From contig CM114272.1 in assembly GCA_050084515.1 (NCBI GenBank), positions 32,488,001 through 32,552,000 of the forward strand: a stretch of DNA of 64,000 nucleotides. The letters are read 5' to 3'. A program made the translations under genes and the position numbers. The stretch comes from Blasia pusilla (Eukaryota; Marchantiophyta; Marchantiopsida; Blasiales). The notes under the pieces are model-generated. The model did not search any database. It had not been told where the DNA came from and worked only from the letters and a program-made list of their open reading frames with translations. Position 1 is the stretch's first letter. The number at the start of each line of letters is the position of its first letter. Positions 10,361 through 24,020 of this stretch are shown here, one piece after another.

Positions 10361-13189
10361 GAAGTATTGATGAAGTAGTATCCTATTAGGGTTCCAAGTG
10401 TTTTGGCACATATTCAACCATCAAAGTAGACGTGTACAAATATATATGCACTTCTTGCATTAAACTCTCTGAGTTTTTTTCGATGGGTTTTTCATCACCC
10501 TATATATATGAAGGGTGGGTCAATTTTTGTATCTCTCATAGTGATCTTGAATACCCTCATCATTTCTCTATTGAATTGTATAACTCCCTAGGAGCACTTT
10601 CAAGAAAAAGCTCCAAAATTTACTCACTTCTTACGTCCCCCAAAACATTTTCAGCCCATAGTAATTCCTTTTCAGATGATTGCTTTCTGTGCTTGAAAAA
10701 GAACTTGTAGAGTGTTCGAGCAAAGCTTGTGGTATCCACAAGACTCTACAAATCTATAATAGAATTAGCAACATGGGTCTCTGAAACAAACATCTCTCTA
10801 TTTGACACTTGTCCTTTGGGGTTGTCTCTTGTCTTGACATATGTGGCATGTTTCCTCTAATAACTTAGTTTCATCTAACTAAACTAGATGAGAAGGAAGG
10901 ATTCTTTAATCCGTGCGGGGCACACGCATCGACTAGTTCGTAAAATCACAATTGGGATGACTATAAGATTTCCTCAAGTTTGCATCACCAAAGTTGAAAA
11001 TTCATGACCTACTCTTTCTATATTCCATCACCAATTGAAGGTGCCCATTAATCGTCACGATTGGGATCATGGTCTTTTAACTCGTTGGGAGTCAATCACC
11101 TCATGATCAGAGAGTGAGACTTTTAGAGAATGGGGAAAACCTAGAGACAAGGTGAAAAAATGGAAATCATTCCATCATTGGAAATTGCCCTTGGTAGGGG
11201 GGAAATTGAATCATTCCAAATGTTATGGTGTTATATCATGTAATAAAAAATCTAGTAATATTTCATGCAGGGAAATCATTGGACAGTTTCAAAAGCTATC
11301 ATATTTCCAAAAAATCTACAAAAGGATTTCATGCAATTAAGTGTCAATGGACTTAGATTGCATATAAATTTTTGTGGAGCGAACTTGACAATGGTTTAAC
11401 ACTACAATTCCTTGATAATGGCCCTCATCTCTCTATGATATCTTAGGGTTCATGGCGAAATGAATTAATTTGGCCCCTTAACTCAAGATCATAATAAATT
11501 TGGAATTTTTAAAGAAATTTATTAGGGGGTGGAATAGCCAGTCTCAAGTTCTAGGTCAAAATTTAAGCAAAGTCTATGTGGCATGAATCTAGGTGACACG
11601 TTAAAAATTAGAGCAGGGAGTGGGCAATAAATGGATTTGGGGCTCTCTCCTTATAGGAGACGGTAAACAAAAGTAACTTGATTATGCCAAGTCTAATAAA
11701 TTCCTCCGTAGCTAAGATTTGCTTGCTTGGATGATCCTATGGTACCAATGTCCTTTTATATTGAGATATCTCGATTAATTTGCATTTGAGCCCCTCCCCA
11801 ATCACACAAATTCCATATTGCCACACCCAAGATGCAATCTTCTTGAGGACAAATCCCTTGTTACATATATGCCTCTTAGAAGCTTTCGATATTTGTGGCT
11901 TTTGAACCCTAAACCCTAAAGAACCAATGAAATCATACTTTATTGATGTCTTGTGTCATCTACTCTTACATCTATCTCGAAAAATGATACTACATGAGAA
12001 AACCAGCCAAACACCATCTACGAAATGAAATATTTTTGCAAGAGCACTCTCCCATGCGCTACCGATAGTTCCAATCACTTTCAAATACTATGTTGACGTT
12101 TTATCTATGAATTTCAAAGCCAATTATCCTTTAGCAAAGAGACAACTCAAGCGATCACCAAGACTCAAGACTTATGACTCAATATCCAACTACAAAACTA
12201 TATGGAAATCTAGACTCCCTAAGAACTTTTTGCCTATTCTCTTCCCTCCTTAACATGATTCACTCCCAACTCATCAAGCCACTTAACCTATTTTTGTAAA
12301 TTACAATTTAACCCTCTAGAATTCCAAAATTTGGAGGATTTATCTCTTCAATCATCTCCTTCAACTCTCTTGAATTCCTTCACCTTCAAGAAGCAAGATA
12401 GCTTCCCTTCAACATCCCTTTGCACTTGAGCACATTTTATGAGATATCCATAAACAACTTTGCTCATTTATATCTCATAAGTAATTTTTCATCCTCAAGA
12501 GATTCAACTTCAAGATGAAAGCCAAGTAAGCTTCCTAGATTTCCACTGCCCTATCAATATCCTATCATTTTTAATACAAATCACGCATAGTTTCTAAATT
12601 TCTCCTCCAACTTTGTGAAGGCAAATTCATGCATCCCCCTTCCACTTCTCCGATTCTCTTGCTTTTGATAGGATGATGCAATATGTGTTGTCCTATCAAA
12701 ATTTTGATATCTTCATTGTTACCTTAGAGTGCCAAAGGTTCCATTCTCCTCGACTCCTTTTGTCATAGGTGTGCTCTTAATCATGAGTACATCAAATGAA
12801 GTTTGAATTCTAGTCCTAGTACTTCTAGAAACATTGAATGACACTTATTGATAAGAAATTGAGAATAATGTGTTGCACTTGATAGCGAGCACGCGATGGG
12901 AAGACTTTGAACCCAAGAGCGCAAAAAAAAGTTGAAAGGAAAGTATATATGTCTAGTATGAAAGAGCCTCAAATCTGCAAGGAGGATTATGTTTAGCTAT
13001 TATAACACGTCTGAGGGTGTCAATTGATGATAGACTTAGTGTATAATAGAAGCATGCAAATACCATTGGAGGAAATTATTCAAACTCAACAATCATAAAA
13101 AGACAAGTTACATAGTAGGAATGTGCTATATACGCGTCAATAAAAATCCATTGAAGTGTTGTAAAAATTTGTAATGTTCATCCAATACG
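10361..13189. other. No gene seen; AT-rich decayed DNA
   Basis: Short frames only, with no recognisable domains. The texture (AT-rich, scattered stops) suggests very old transposon debris. Confidence 0.4.
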
Positions 13190-13430
13190 TTATGTCTATC
13201 ACTATACATCTTAACACATACTATTTACTTTCTACAAATCTTGTCCACTCTTAGGGATATGTGTCATAACATACTTCCATCTAGGAAGAGGTAGGTGATC
13301 AATGTAGAAACACTATTCCACTTGTGAGGGAAAGAAGAAGGGTTTATCACTCTCTCTATTCTTTATCATCTTTTTGGTGGAATTGCATATCCATCCTAAA
13401 CACTCCTCAATCATCCATCACAGATTCACA
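13190..13430 (+). repeat. Left arm of a large imperfect inverted repeat
   Basis: This segment matches the reverse complement of about 14090-14320. Shared pieces include GTGTCATAACATACTTCCA, GATGTAGAAAC, CCACTTGTGAGGGAAAG, CTCTCTCTATT and CAATCATCCAT. Divergence is considerable but the order is kept throughout. Confidence 0.75.
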
Positions 13431-14089
13431 ATGGAGGGTGCGGGATCTCAAACAAGTATCCAATGTCATAAGCACCACAAGTTTAGCCCTTAGAAGGTGT
13501 GGAAGTCCCTTTGTAATCCTTCCTTAAAACTCCAAAATATGCGAGGTCCCCTCCGACAATGTCTGTGTCATGTTTGGATGCTTGTGACTCTTGCTCAAAA
13601 GTGTACCATACTATGTTTTCTTAAGTTAACGTACTCCATTTGTCAAAAATCTTCTTGTAATGGCATGAATGTCTAAGCATCAGCAATATTAGAGGACTGA
13701 TGACTCTCTCCACAATGTTAGGGTCCAATATTGCAAGGTATTCTGGCATCTCCACTTAAACACAATCTTGTTATAGAAAACCACTCATGTAGGTTTTGAA
13801 TAGGGAAATAGCGCTTGTTCTACTATAGTGCCGCATGCATCCCTATCATTATCATACCGACCTAACCATTCCATTATGAATAAGCTATTCATAAGAAAAA
13901 ATGAATGTTCAAGTGTGTACTTAGGAGCGGCGTTTGTCAATCAAATCTACCCTCGTACGTGCCTGTATGCTCTCTCAGTGGGCATTCACAAAATAATTGC
14001 TCAAAGAATGGAATAAAAGTATGCTCAATGACCAAATTTTTTAAAAAAAATTCAATGGAATGATGTGGTTATTGCAAGGAAAGAATGTC
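13431..14089. other. Spacer of the inverted repeat, no gene seen
   Basis: No domain or repeat is recognised. Confidence 0.4.
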
Positions 14090-14320
14090 ATCCATTATCA
14101 TGGATGATTGTGGTGTGTTTGGGATGGACACAAAATTTCCACCAATGGGACAATAGAGAGAGGAATTAACCCTTTGTCCTTTCCCTCACAAGTGGAGCAA
14201 CGTTTCTACATCAATCACTTGTCCCTTCACTGGTGGAAGTATGTTATGACACACATGATGTTATTCTTAGGAGTAGATATGCTTTGCAAAACATGGATAT
14301 TATGTATCTTGATGTAGAAT
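14090..14320 (-). repeat. Right arm of the large imperfect inverted repeat
   Basis: It is the counterpart of 13190-13430, separated by a spacer of about 0.66 kb. No protein family is recognised in either arm. The pair may be two old copies of one element in opposite orientation, or the arms of a foldback element. Confidence 0.75.
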
Positions 14321-16206
<1,886 letters not shown>

Positions 16207-16232
16207 CTAGTAACGTGCGTGTGCGATGCACG
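16207..16232 (-). other. Helitron 3' terminal signal (hairpin plus CTAG)
   Basis: On the plus strand CTAG lies at 16207-16210. Stem arms are 16214-16220 and 16226-16232 (CGTGCGT with ATGCACG, one G-T pair) around a 5-base loop. Read on the minus strand this is hairpin, six bases, CTAG, then T, the usual Helitron ending (CTRR with a T after it). Confidence 0.6.
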
Positions 16233-16324
16233 GATGTAAGAGGGTTGCTACATAAAGATGCACATGTGCAAAAGGAAATCATATATGCACATTTAGGTGT
16301 GAAAATTAAAATATCTATTTTTTA

Positions 16325-17466
16325 TTAAAATATTTCTTTATATACTACATTTCGTGTGTAGTGACCTTCCTCCTTTGAATGTTCATCATTACCAATCGTA
16401 ATGTGGATGGAACTCTTCTTTTCTACCCTAGATAATGCTACATATAATTGACCATGAGAGAAAATGAGATTCGGCAAATAAATTCCTACCTTTTCTAGAG
16501 TTTGACCTTGAGATTCATTAATAGTCATTGCAAAAGTTGGACGAATAGGGAATTGAAATCTACGCACATCAAATGGCAAACCGGAATCGGATGCAATCAA
16601 TGGGATACGTGGAATAAAAACTCGATCTCCAATATTATTCCCGGTGATGATTTCACCATCTATACAATATTACATAAATCCACGAATTACAAATCTTGTC
16701 CCATTTTCTTGTCCGTGTGATATGTGTTCAAAAATTTAGTTGGATGTATATGGCTTCTCTCCTCATTCAAAATAGAATCCACACTGAGGTATATATGTTC
16801 CTGCACCAATAAATAAAAATTGAATTAGATCAAAATAAAGTTAAATTTAAATTCAAAAGTACATAATCAAAGTTCATTCTTAAAGAATCAATGGAAAATT
16901 AGTATTACCTCTCCAGGAAATTGTGACGTGACACTCGGATTTATCTCATCAACATCTCTATTCCTTCGTGTCAAAATAGCAGTATCTCTCAAGAAGTCAA
17001 TATCTTGGAATCGGTTATGAGATATTCCATAGATAATATGGATAAGATCGCATATTTTATTACTCTTAGTAACTATTTTGGGCGGTAATCTTATATAGTC
17101 TTCTCCTATATGAGTTTGCAAAGGTTCACGACCCTCTCCCACCTCTAATAACCAATCAGCAAAAACTTGTTGTTCAGCACGTAAATAGCCTTCTAACCTT
17201 TGAACTCGCCTGTTTGTCGTCAATTTCATCATCTTTACATAAGACCATAGAGATGATGGCTTTATAGTGGCTTGAACTATTTTTGGACGATCTCCATGAC
17301 GAACCACTGGAAAAACTTGACGAAAGTCACCACCAAATATTATGAGTTTGCCGCCAAATGGTATTTATCATAGATCATCAGAGACTACTCCCATGATATC
17401 TTCTAAACTGCGGTTCACAGCCTCAAATGCATCACGATGAGCCATAGGTGCTTCATCCCATATAAT
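16325..17466 (-). pseudogene. PIF1-like Helitron helicase, C-terminal half
   Basis: Read on the minus strand, motifs come in order: Walker B IIWDEAPMAHRDAFE (17430-17466), motif III IFGGDFRQVFPVV (17305-17340), TNRRVQ, ILTRRNRDVDEIN, an intron at 16801-16908 (GTAATA...TGCAG) joining FPGE to EHIYLSVDSI, then FAMTINESQGQT (motif V) and SHGQLYVALSRV (motif VI). In-frame stops lie near 17365, and the linker between FLNT and the next conserved block is partly deleted and frameshifted. It unwinds DNA during rolling-circle transposition in intact elements. It is truncated here by decay and by the Copia insertion. Confidence 0.85.
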
Positions 17467-17778
17467 TATTGAAGATAGAGTTACAGTCAAGCTCATGAGA
17501 TACCTGAACTGCTACATTTGGCACTCACACAAAGTAGGGAAGCTTAATCTTGGTTAGTCACTTAAGCACGATTATCTTAACTAGGGTTAGTTAATCAGAG
17601 TTAGTCTAACTCGAGACTATGGTTAAGGGTAGGGTTAGGGCTGCTTGTACATACCCTATATAATTGAGAAGAGGACCAACCTCCACTCATTCTCTCATTG
17701 CAAATTTCGTTCTCCATGGTGGTGTGGGTGTGAGAGAGCCATTTTCCACCAATTATGCTTGTTTAGCCTTTTTCCACA
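17467..17778 (+). repeat. Copia 5' LTR (312 bp)
   Basis: It runs from TATTGAAGATAG to TTTTTCCACA. It contains a TATA box (CCCTATATAATT near 17653-17664) and a telomere-like GGTTAAGGGTAGGGTTAGGG tract upstream of it. The first two bases are TA instead of the usual TG. Confidence 0.9.
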
Positions 17779-17790
17779 TGGTATCAGAGC
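17779..17790 (+). other. Copia primer-binding site
   Basis: TGGTATCAGAGC immediately follows the 5' LTR. This is the standard plant Copia site, complementary to the 3' part of initiator methionine tRNA. Confidence 0.95.
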
Positions 17791-18279
17791 GGGAGCAGAA
17801 CATCATTTAAAATTCCGGTGTTTGAAGAAAGAAGAGAGGCAAGAGAAGGCACAATTTCAGTTTGGAAGAAGGAAATTTTATTCAGAGCTCAGTGGATGCA
17901 GATTTCAAGTGGAACTTTGACGGTGATAAAACTTTCAAGGCATTTTTTAGGGCTTTCCCGGTCAATTCAGCCGTCTGGGTCCGCTTTATCTAGAATAACA
18001 TGAAAAGCTGGTTCTAACTATCTTGGAGAACTCGTTGAGAGCTTTCCAACACACCCAAAATCGCTTGATTCTAACACTCTGAGCTCCTGCACCAGCAATC
18101 TCAGTGTAGGAAAGTGCAATTAGTGAAGAAAAGTTGTGCAGTTTGCTCTCTACATGTCAATTTCGATTAGTTATTTCATACAGTTGATCAATTTCGGAAA
18201 ATTTCAAGTCGATTTCTGTGTAGGAGTGATCTATACTTCAATTGGAGCAGTAGAAATCCTGAAATTACATTTTTTGTGA

Positions 18280-19260
18280 GTGAAATCGTTTATCGTGGAG
18301 TATTCCTCAATAGCAATCATAGGCGAGAAGCTAGACAAGCAAAATTACAATGTCTGGAAGTTTCGCATGAAACAATTTCTCATGGGTCAAGAACTATGGG
18401 AGCTTGTTACAGATGAAGAGGCCAAGACAGAAGGTAACTCAACAGACTTGAATGTTCGTGCTTGGAACAAACGCGCAAGGCAAGTAATCCACTAGATTTC
18501 AATAACGATCAATTCGCCAATGATAGGTCACATCCAAGATGCTAATACACCGAAGGAGGCATGGGATGCATTGGAAAAGCTGTTCCAAACATCTACAAAG
18601 CTCAGAAAGCTTCAATTGAAACAGAAATTGAACGAAGTGAGGAAAGGATCGCAGAGCATCAATGATTATATTTTGAGTATCAGACATATTGTTGATCAGT
18701 TGAATGACATTGGAGTCACAGTAAAAGATGATGATCTAATTTTATTCACTCTTCAAGGCCTTCCAAAGGATTATAAGTTCTTTGAGACCTCTATCTCTGT
18801 GAGAGAGAAATATCCAACCTTTCAAGAGTTAGTTCCTTCGTTGATCAGTGAAGAGATGCACCTAGTAGGCAGTGGTAGCTCGTCTAATCTACAAGAGAGT
18901 GCGTTATTTGTAGGTTATGGATCAAACAGAGACAGGGATCGTGGCAGAAACTTCCGTGGTCGTGGTGGATATCAAGCATTTGGAGGAAGAGGCACTCAAT
19001 ATAATGTCACTCAATCAACTACAAACTAGTACCAGACACAATCACATGGTGGTGATGGTGGAAAGCGTTGGGGTTTAGATCAGCAGTAGAGGGTCCCTGG
19101 ATCTTGCAATTATTATGGGATAAAGATTCACTATGAAAAGTTTTGCTTTAAGAAGAAGATAGATATAAGAACAAGAGCCTTACAACAACAAAACTATGTG
19201 GAGCAACAACACCAAGAGCAGTACTAAGAACAACAACATTCACAAACAGAGCATCTCTTC
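18280..19260 (+). pseudogene. Copia gag (UBN2-type) with damaged zinc knuckle
   Basis: The translation shows the Copia capsid signature: KLDKQNYNVWKFRMKQFL, then AWDALEKLFQTSTKLRKLQL, LNDIGVTVKDDDLILFTLQG and the glycine-rich RGRNFRGRGG stretch. In-frame stops occur at about 18493 and 19027. The CCHC knuckle near 19105 has lost its second cysteine (CNYYG, where the sister copy at 6.3 kb has CSYCG). It forms the particle shell in intact elements. This copy cannot make full-length protein without suppression. Confidence 0.85.
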
Positions 19261-19263
19261 GTC

Positions 19264-20750
19264 ATGGCTCATCATATGGGAGCAATGGTCAAGAAAGACT
19301 CGACAGCAGATTGGTACATTGACTCCGGTGCATCAAATCACATGACCTCACAAGAAAAATGGTTCAATAGTTTGGAGCCGGTGAAAGATCTTGCAATTGT
19401 GCTCACAAGAGATGACACTCAACATCATATCACGCATATCGGTAAAGTTCCAATAGCATCAGATAGTCTTTGTGCTCTTGGAAATGTTCTCTATGTTCCT
19501 ACCATTGCAAGAAATCTGATCTTTGCAGGAGAGATAGTGGAATAGGGTTATCAAGTGAAGTTTAACGCATATGGTTGTTTCATTGAAACAATGGATGACC
19601 AGACTACGATAGCCAAAGGAACTAGATCTGGCAGAATGTTCAAATTAGATATTTCTATGCTAGAGATTCAAACATCAATGTGTAGTCAAACCGGCCAACA
19701 AATCACAGATCTAAATGTGTGGCATAAAAGAATTGGACACATGAATCTTCAAAGATTACAAAGTCTTTCATCATCTAATATAGTAATAGGACTCCCTAAA
19801 TTAGCGAGTCCTGCTACGTTAGAGGTATGTCCTGCTTGCCAATTTGGAAAATAAGCTAGATTTCCTTTTCCAAAGCAAGGTAGAAGAGCATCCAATATAT
19901 TGGAGTTGATCCATAGTGATGTGTGGACAGCATCACAACATAGCCTTAGTGGTTGCCAGTACTTTGTTTCATTTATTCATGACTTCTCTAGGTATATGTG
20001 GGTATACTTTTTGAAAGCCAAGTCAGAGATATTCTTAGTGTTCCAAACATTCAGAGTTCTAGTAGAGAAGCACACTGGACAACACATTCTAAAATTATGT
20101 TGTGATGGAGGAGGAGAGTATCTTTCAACAGAGTTTGGTGACTATTTACGCCAGAATGGAATCCAACGTCAAGTGACTTACCATTACACTCCACAACAAA
20201 ATGAAGTGGTTGAGAGGAAAAATCGACATATTGCTGAAGCGGCACGAGCTATGCTGAATGAGAAGAATATGCTTAAAGTGTATTGGGCAGAGGCTGTAGC
20301 ATGTGAAGTCTTTTTAATCAACCGAACTCCAACAACATGAGTTCATGATAAAACTCCATTCAAAGTCTTCATAGGAAGTAAACTTGATTTTTCCTTCTTG
20401 AAAGTATTTGGTTGTATCTATTATGCTCATGTTCCTTCTGAGAGACGTCAAAAATTAGATCCCAAGTCTGAAAGATGTATCTTCATTGGCTATGATGATG
20501 GAACTAAGGGATATAAGTGATGTATTCCATCCTCTAGGCAGCTTATTATTAGTCGGGATGTTGTCTTTGATGAGCTAAAGTCATGGTATGCTCCATCCGA
20601 GCCTATTCCACCTCTAAACTTGTCTATTGAGGAGGAGAGTATGACTATAAACCAACAGACATTGTCTTCAACTTTCCCAAGTACTAGTGCAAGATTAGAA
20701 GAGGTCCTAGATTCATCAGTTAAATCTGTGAGTCCATGGACATGAAGAGT
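19264..20750 (+). pseudogene. Copia protease and integrase
   Basis: The protease active site is in WYIDSGASNHM (about 19312). The pre-integrase segment LWHKRIGHMNLQRL follows, with CPACQFGK closing the zinc finger. The integrase core shows the first Asp in HSDVW (about 19912), the second in CDGGGEY (about 20104) and the Glu in QNEVVERKNRH (about 20206). Stops lie at about 19543, 19852, 20338 and 20518. The catalytic DDE triad itself is kept. Confidence 0.87.
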
Positions 20751-20790
20751 ACATATTCAGTCTATTGAGACTAGTCAGAGTTCGAGTCAG

Positions 20791-21963
20791 GTGTTAGAGG
20801 CATCTACCTCTGAACAACAACTTCGTAGATCAAGTAGAGTTACACATACAATTCATAGATTCATAAATGAAGGTTTCCTTGCGACACATCATGCATATAT
20901 AATGACTACCCTTCAAGAGCAGGAGCCGAGTTCTTTTGAAGAAGCTGCGAGTAAATCCGAATGGATTGAAGCTATGGAGAAAGAGCTCGCTGCATTAAGA
21001 AATCAACAAAGATGGGAGCTGGTTGATATACCTTCCAGTAAGGAAGCTATTGGTTGCAAATGGGTTTATGAAATCAAACGCAATCAAGATGTAACAATTA
21101 ACAAATACAAATTGAGATTGGTGGCTAAGGGCTATACACAACAATATGGTATCGATTATGAGGAAACATTTAGCCCTGTTGCAAAGATGGTGACTATAAG
21201 AACAATGGTTGCAGTTGTAGTAAGTAAGAAGTGGAGATTACATCACATGGAGGTCAAGAATGCCTTCGTGAATGGAGATCTATACGAGAAGGTATATATG
21301 ACTCAACCACCTGGATACGAGCATCCCAAGTTTTCATTTCGCGTATGCAGGTTGAAGAAAGCTCTATACGGGCTCAAACAATCTCCAAGAGCTTGGTATG
21401 GCAAAATTACATACGTCCTACAAGAGTTGGGTTTTAGGGTATGGGATTTTGACTCCTCGTTATATGTCTTGAGAGGACAAGATCATACAATTCTCATTGT
21501 GTTGTATATTGAAAATCTCTTGATTACTAGAAGTACTAAAGAAATGGTACAACAAGTCAAGCTCAAGCTACAAGCAGAATTTAATATGAAGGACTTGGGA
21601 GAACTCAAGTAATTTCTTGGTATTGAGTTTATCAAGGTTGGAGAGACCATGTGGTTACTACAATGACAATATTCTCTTCATATGCTTTCAAACTATGGTA
21701 TGACGGCTTGTAAGCCAATCTCTACACCGTTGGACCAGAGCGTGAAGCTAAGAGTGGATGAAGGAGAGTTGCTTGCAGATTCTAATATGTACAGGCGCAT
21801 GATTGAAAGTTTGATCTATCTAACTATAAACAAACCAGATTTGAGCTCTGATGTTGGCCTAGTGAGCCAGTTTATGCAAGCACCTCAAAAACCTCACCTT
21901 GATGCTGTAAGGAGGATTATGCAGTATGTGGAATTCTCTATTCAATTCAGGCTTCAATTTTAA
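20791..21963 (+). pseudogene. Copia reverse transcriptase with ruined active site
   Basis: The N-terminal WVYEIKRNQD, AKGYTQQYGIDYEETFSPVAKM and ALYGLKQSPRAWY blocks are diagnostic of Copia RT. The motif-A segment reads MEVKNAFVNG where MDVKNAF.. is expected, and the YVDD box reads YIEN (about 21507-21518), so three catalytic aspartates are replaced. Stops at about 21610 and 21664 break the frame before SNYGMTACKPISTPLD and ESLIYLTINKPDLS. Confidence 0.87.
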
Positions 21964-21979
21964 CCTTCTTCGAGTTTTC

Positions 21980-22456
21980 AATTACAAGGATTCACAGATG
22001 CTGATTGGGTAGGAAGCGTGTCTGATCGACACTCCACATCTGGTTATTCATTTACTTTGAGAAGCCCAGCTATAAGTTGGGCTTCAAAGAAGCAACCTAC
22101 AGTTACTTTATCTTGAACAGACGGAGAGTACAGAGGAGCAACCAATGTAGCATGTGAGGCGGTGTGGCTTCATTGATTACTTGTTGAGATTGGTGTTAGT
22201 AATTTAGGACCTAGTGTAATATATGCATACAATATTAGTAGGTCAAGCTTGTTAATAACCTTGTGTTTCATGCTCGTACAAAGCATGATGAGGTGCACTA
22301 TCATTTTATTAGAGAGAAAGTGTTTGCAGGAGAAATTGATCTTATGTATATAGATACAGATCAGCAAATTGCTGACATCTTTACAAAGGCATTGTCTAGA
22401 GATAAGTTTGAGATATTTAGAAAGAATTTAGGCGTTAGAGTTATCGATAGGAGTTT
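21980..22456 (+). pseudogene. Copia RNase H domain and pol C-terminus
   Basis: FTDADWVGSVSDRHSTSGY and ISWASKKQPTV mark RNase H. HFIREKVFAGEIDL and DIFTKALSRDKFE mark the pol C-terminal end. Stops interrupt the frame near 22114 and 22174. Confidence 0.85.
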
Positions 22457-22465
22457 GAGGGGGAG
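22457..22465 (+). other. Copia polypurine tract
   Basis: GAGGGGGAG directly abuts the 3' LTR start, as required for plus-strand priming. Confidence 0.9.
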
Positions 22466-22777
22466 TATTGAAGATTGAGTTACAGTCAAGCTCATGAAAC
22501 ACCTGAACTGCTACATTTGGCACTCACACAAAGTAGGGAAGCTTAATCTTGGTTAGTCACTTAAGCACGATTATCTTAACTAGGGTTAGTTAATCAGAGT
22601 TAGTCTAACTCGAGACTATGGTTAAGGGTAGGGTTAGGGTTGCTTGTACATACCCTATATAATTGAGAAGAGGACCAACCTCCACTCATTCTCTCATTGC
22701 AAATTTCGTTCTCCATGGTGGTGTGGGTGTGAGAGAGCCGTTTTCCACCAATTATGCTTGTTTAGTAGTTTTCCACA
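22466..22777 (+). repeat. Copia 3' LTR (312 bp)
   Basis: Same length and termini as the 5' LTR, with about eight differences: A/T near the start, GAT/AAC, GGGC/GGGT, CCA/CCG, and CCT/AGT near the end. Confidence 0.92.
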
Positions 22778-22782
22778 ATAAT

Positions 22783-24020
22783 GAGCATCGCATCACCTAT
22801 ATGACGTGCTCCATCACTATTGATCGATAAACTACAAATGACACATGAAAGTATATTAGAAAGAGTAATACTTGGCGGTCTCGACTATGTGTATAGTAAA
22901 TACTCACTGAATTCTAATTGAACATTAAATGTATAAGATACTTACTTGCAAGTAGAGTTGTCATGAAGATTGATGGGGATCTTGAATCGTCTGCTACAGG
23001 GCCCGTTTCTGCTCGGAAGACATCTTCAGTAACGTTGTCTTCAACATTGCAATGTACCAAAGAATCGTCGAATACTTGAAGTAAAGATGGGAGTACCTCA
23101 ACTCTTGGTATCACAAAAGTAGTTGGCCCAGTTGTAGATGCATTCTTGATAACTTCATGGACTCCATTGTTGGGTAAGTCAAATGTTGGCTCGATATAAG
23201 TGGCAACTTCGACCCCTTCAATTGTATCAGCATTCTGAATTATTTTGATCCTCTCTGTCTTCATGAGCAACGATGTCATTGGCTTCTGCCATAACTTCAT
23301 CCTCACTGGAAGGCCTGGGAAACAAAGGAACTCGAAGATCACATAAGGAATAGAGCAAAGAATAAACAAAATACTAACACAAACTCCTCAATAACAAAGA
23401 AATAATAAAGAAAAAGAAAGCATGAAGGGGGCATCATGATTATAACCTTATCAATGGACTTCCAATAGTCTTCATATTTGGAATGTTTTGAATAGCCTCA
23501 GGTACGAAAGTAGACTCAGGTTGAAGTTGAAGCCCATTCTTTCTCTTCATATACTCACAACGATAGAGTCTCTTTTTTTCTCTAAGAGCTTCCATCTTAT
23601 CAACGCGCTTGGCTCTTTTTCATTTTTGGGCTTCATGTAGAACCTTCCGAATATCACATATATCTATAGGAATCGATGGAATGAAAAGTCTCCAAGAACA
23701 AATATTTGGAAACAAAGAAAATGAAATTAGTGAAAAGTAGTATGAATTGTGGAATATTGTATATGTTCAATGTGCACCTTATGAATATAGTGGACTTACG
23801 TTGGAGATGTTTTAGTGATGACTCCAAGTTCTTTGTTTCTCCGACTTCCTAAAATTCCCTTACGATGGGCATGCCTTCTTTGTTGAGCCTTTGCACGCAT
23901 CAAGTTTTGAAAGTCACGCAAATCCCTAGGGTTCGATGGAAAAGGAAGTCTACGATTGACATGTGCAAGTATTAAAACATGTGAAGAAATTGTTGACATG
24001 TAAAGAAATTTGAGGGTCAA
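22783..24020 (-). pseudogene. Upstream coding-like part of the Helitron, function unassigned
   Basis: On the minus strand, after the Walker B segment resumes (GDAMLI), there are open stretches at 22914-23369, at about 23440-23660 and at 23796-24020. Two share a basic module: IDICDIRKVLHEAQ...KRAKRVDK and NPRDLRDFQNLMRAKAQQRR. I recognise no Rep or RPA domain. They may be exons of the Helitron protein or a captured gene; splice junctions were not resolved. Confidence 0.4.

Larger units (their letters stand above)
17467..22777 (+). mobile_element. Complete Ty1/Copia retrotransposon inserted in the Helitron
   Basis: It has two 312-bp LTRs, a tRNA-iMet-type primer-binding site, a polypurine tract, and gag, protease, integrase, RT and RNase H regions in Copia order. 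It is flanked by the 5-bp direct repeat ATAAT (17462-17466 and 22778-22782). Removing the element with one ATAAT copy restores the helicase reading LIIWDEAP, which confirms the boundaries. The LTRs differ at about 8 positions by eye, so the insertion is moderately recent, yet the coding region already has stops and lost catalytic residues. Confidence 0.93.

Noticed and set aside
17465-17470. Copia LTR starting at TGAAGATAG with target duplication ATTAT/ATAAT
   Set aside because: It requires a mismatch in the duplication and would leave extra codons in the helicase Walker B motif; the TATTG start with ATAAT fits both.
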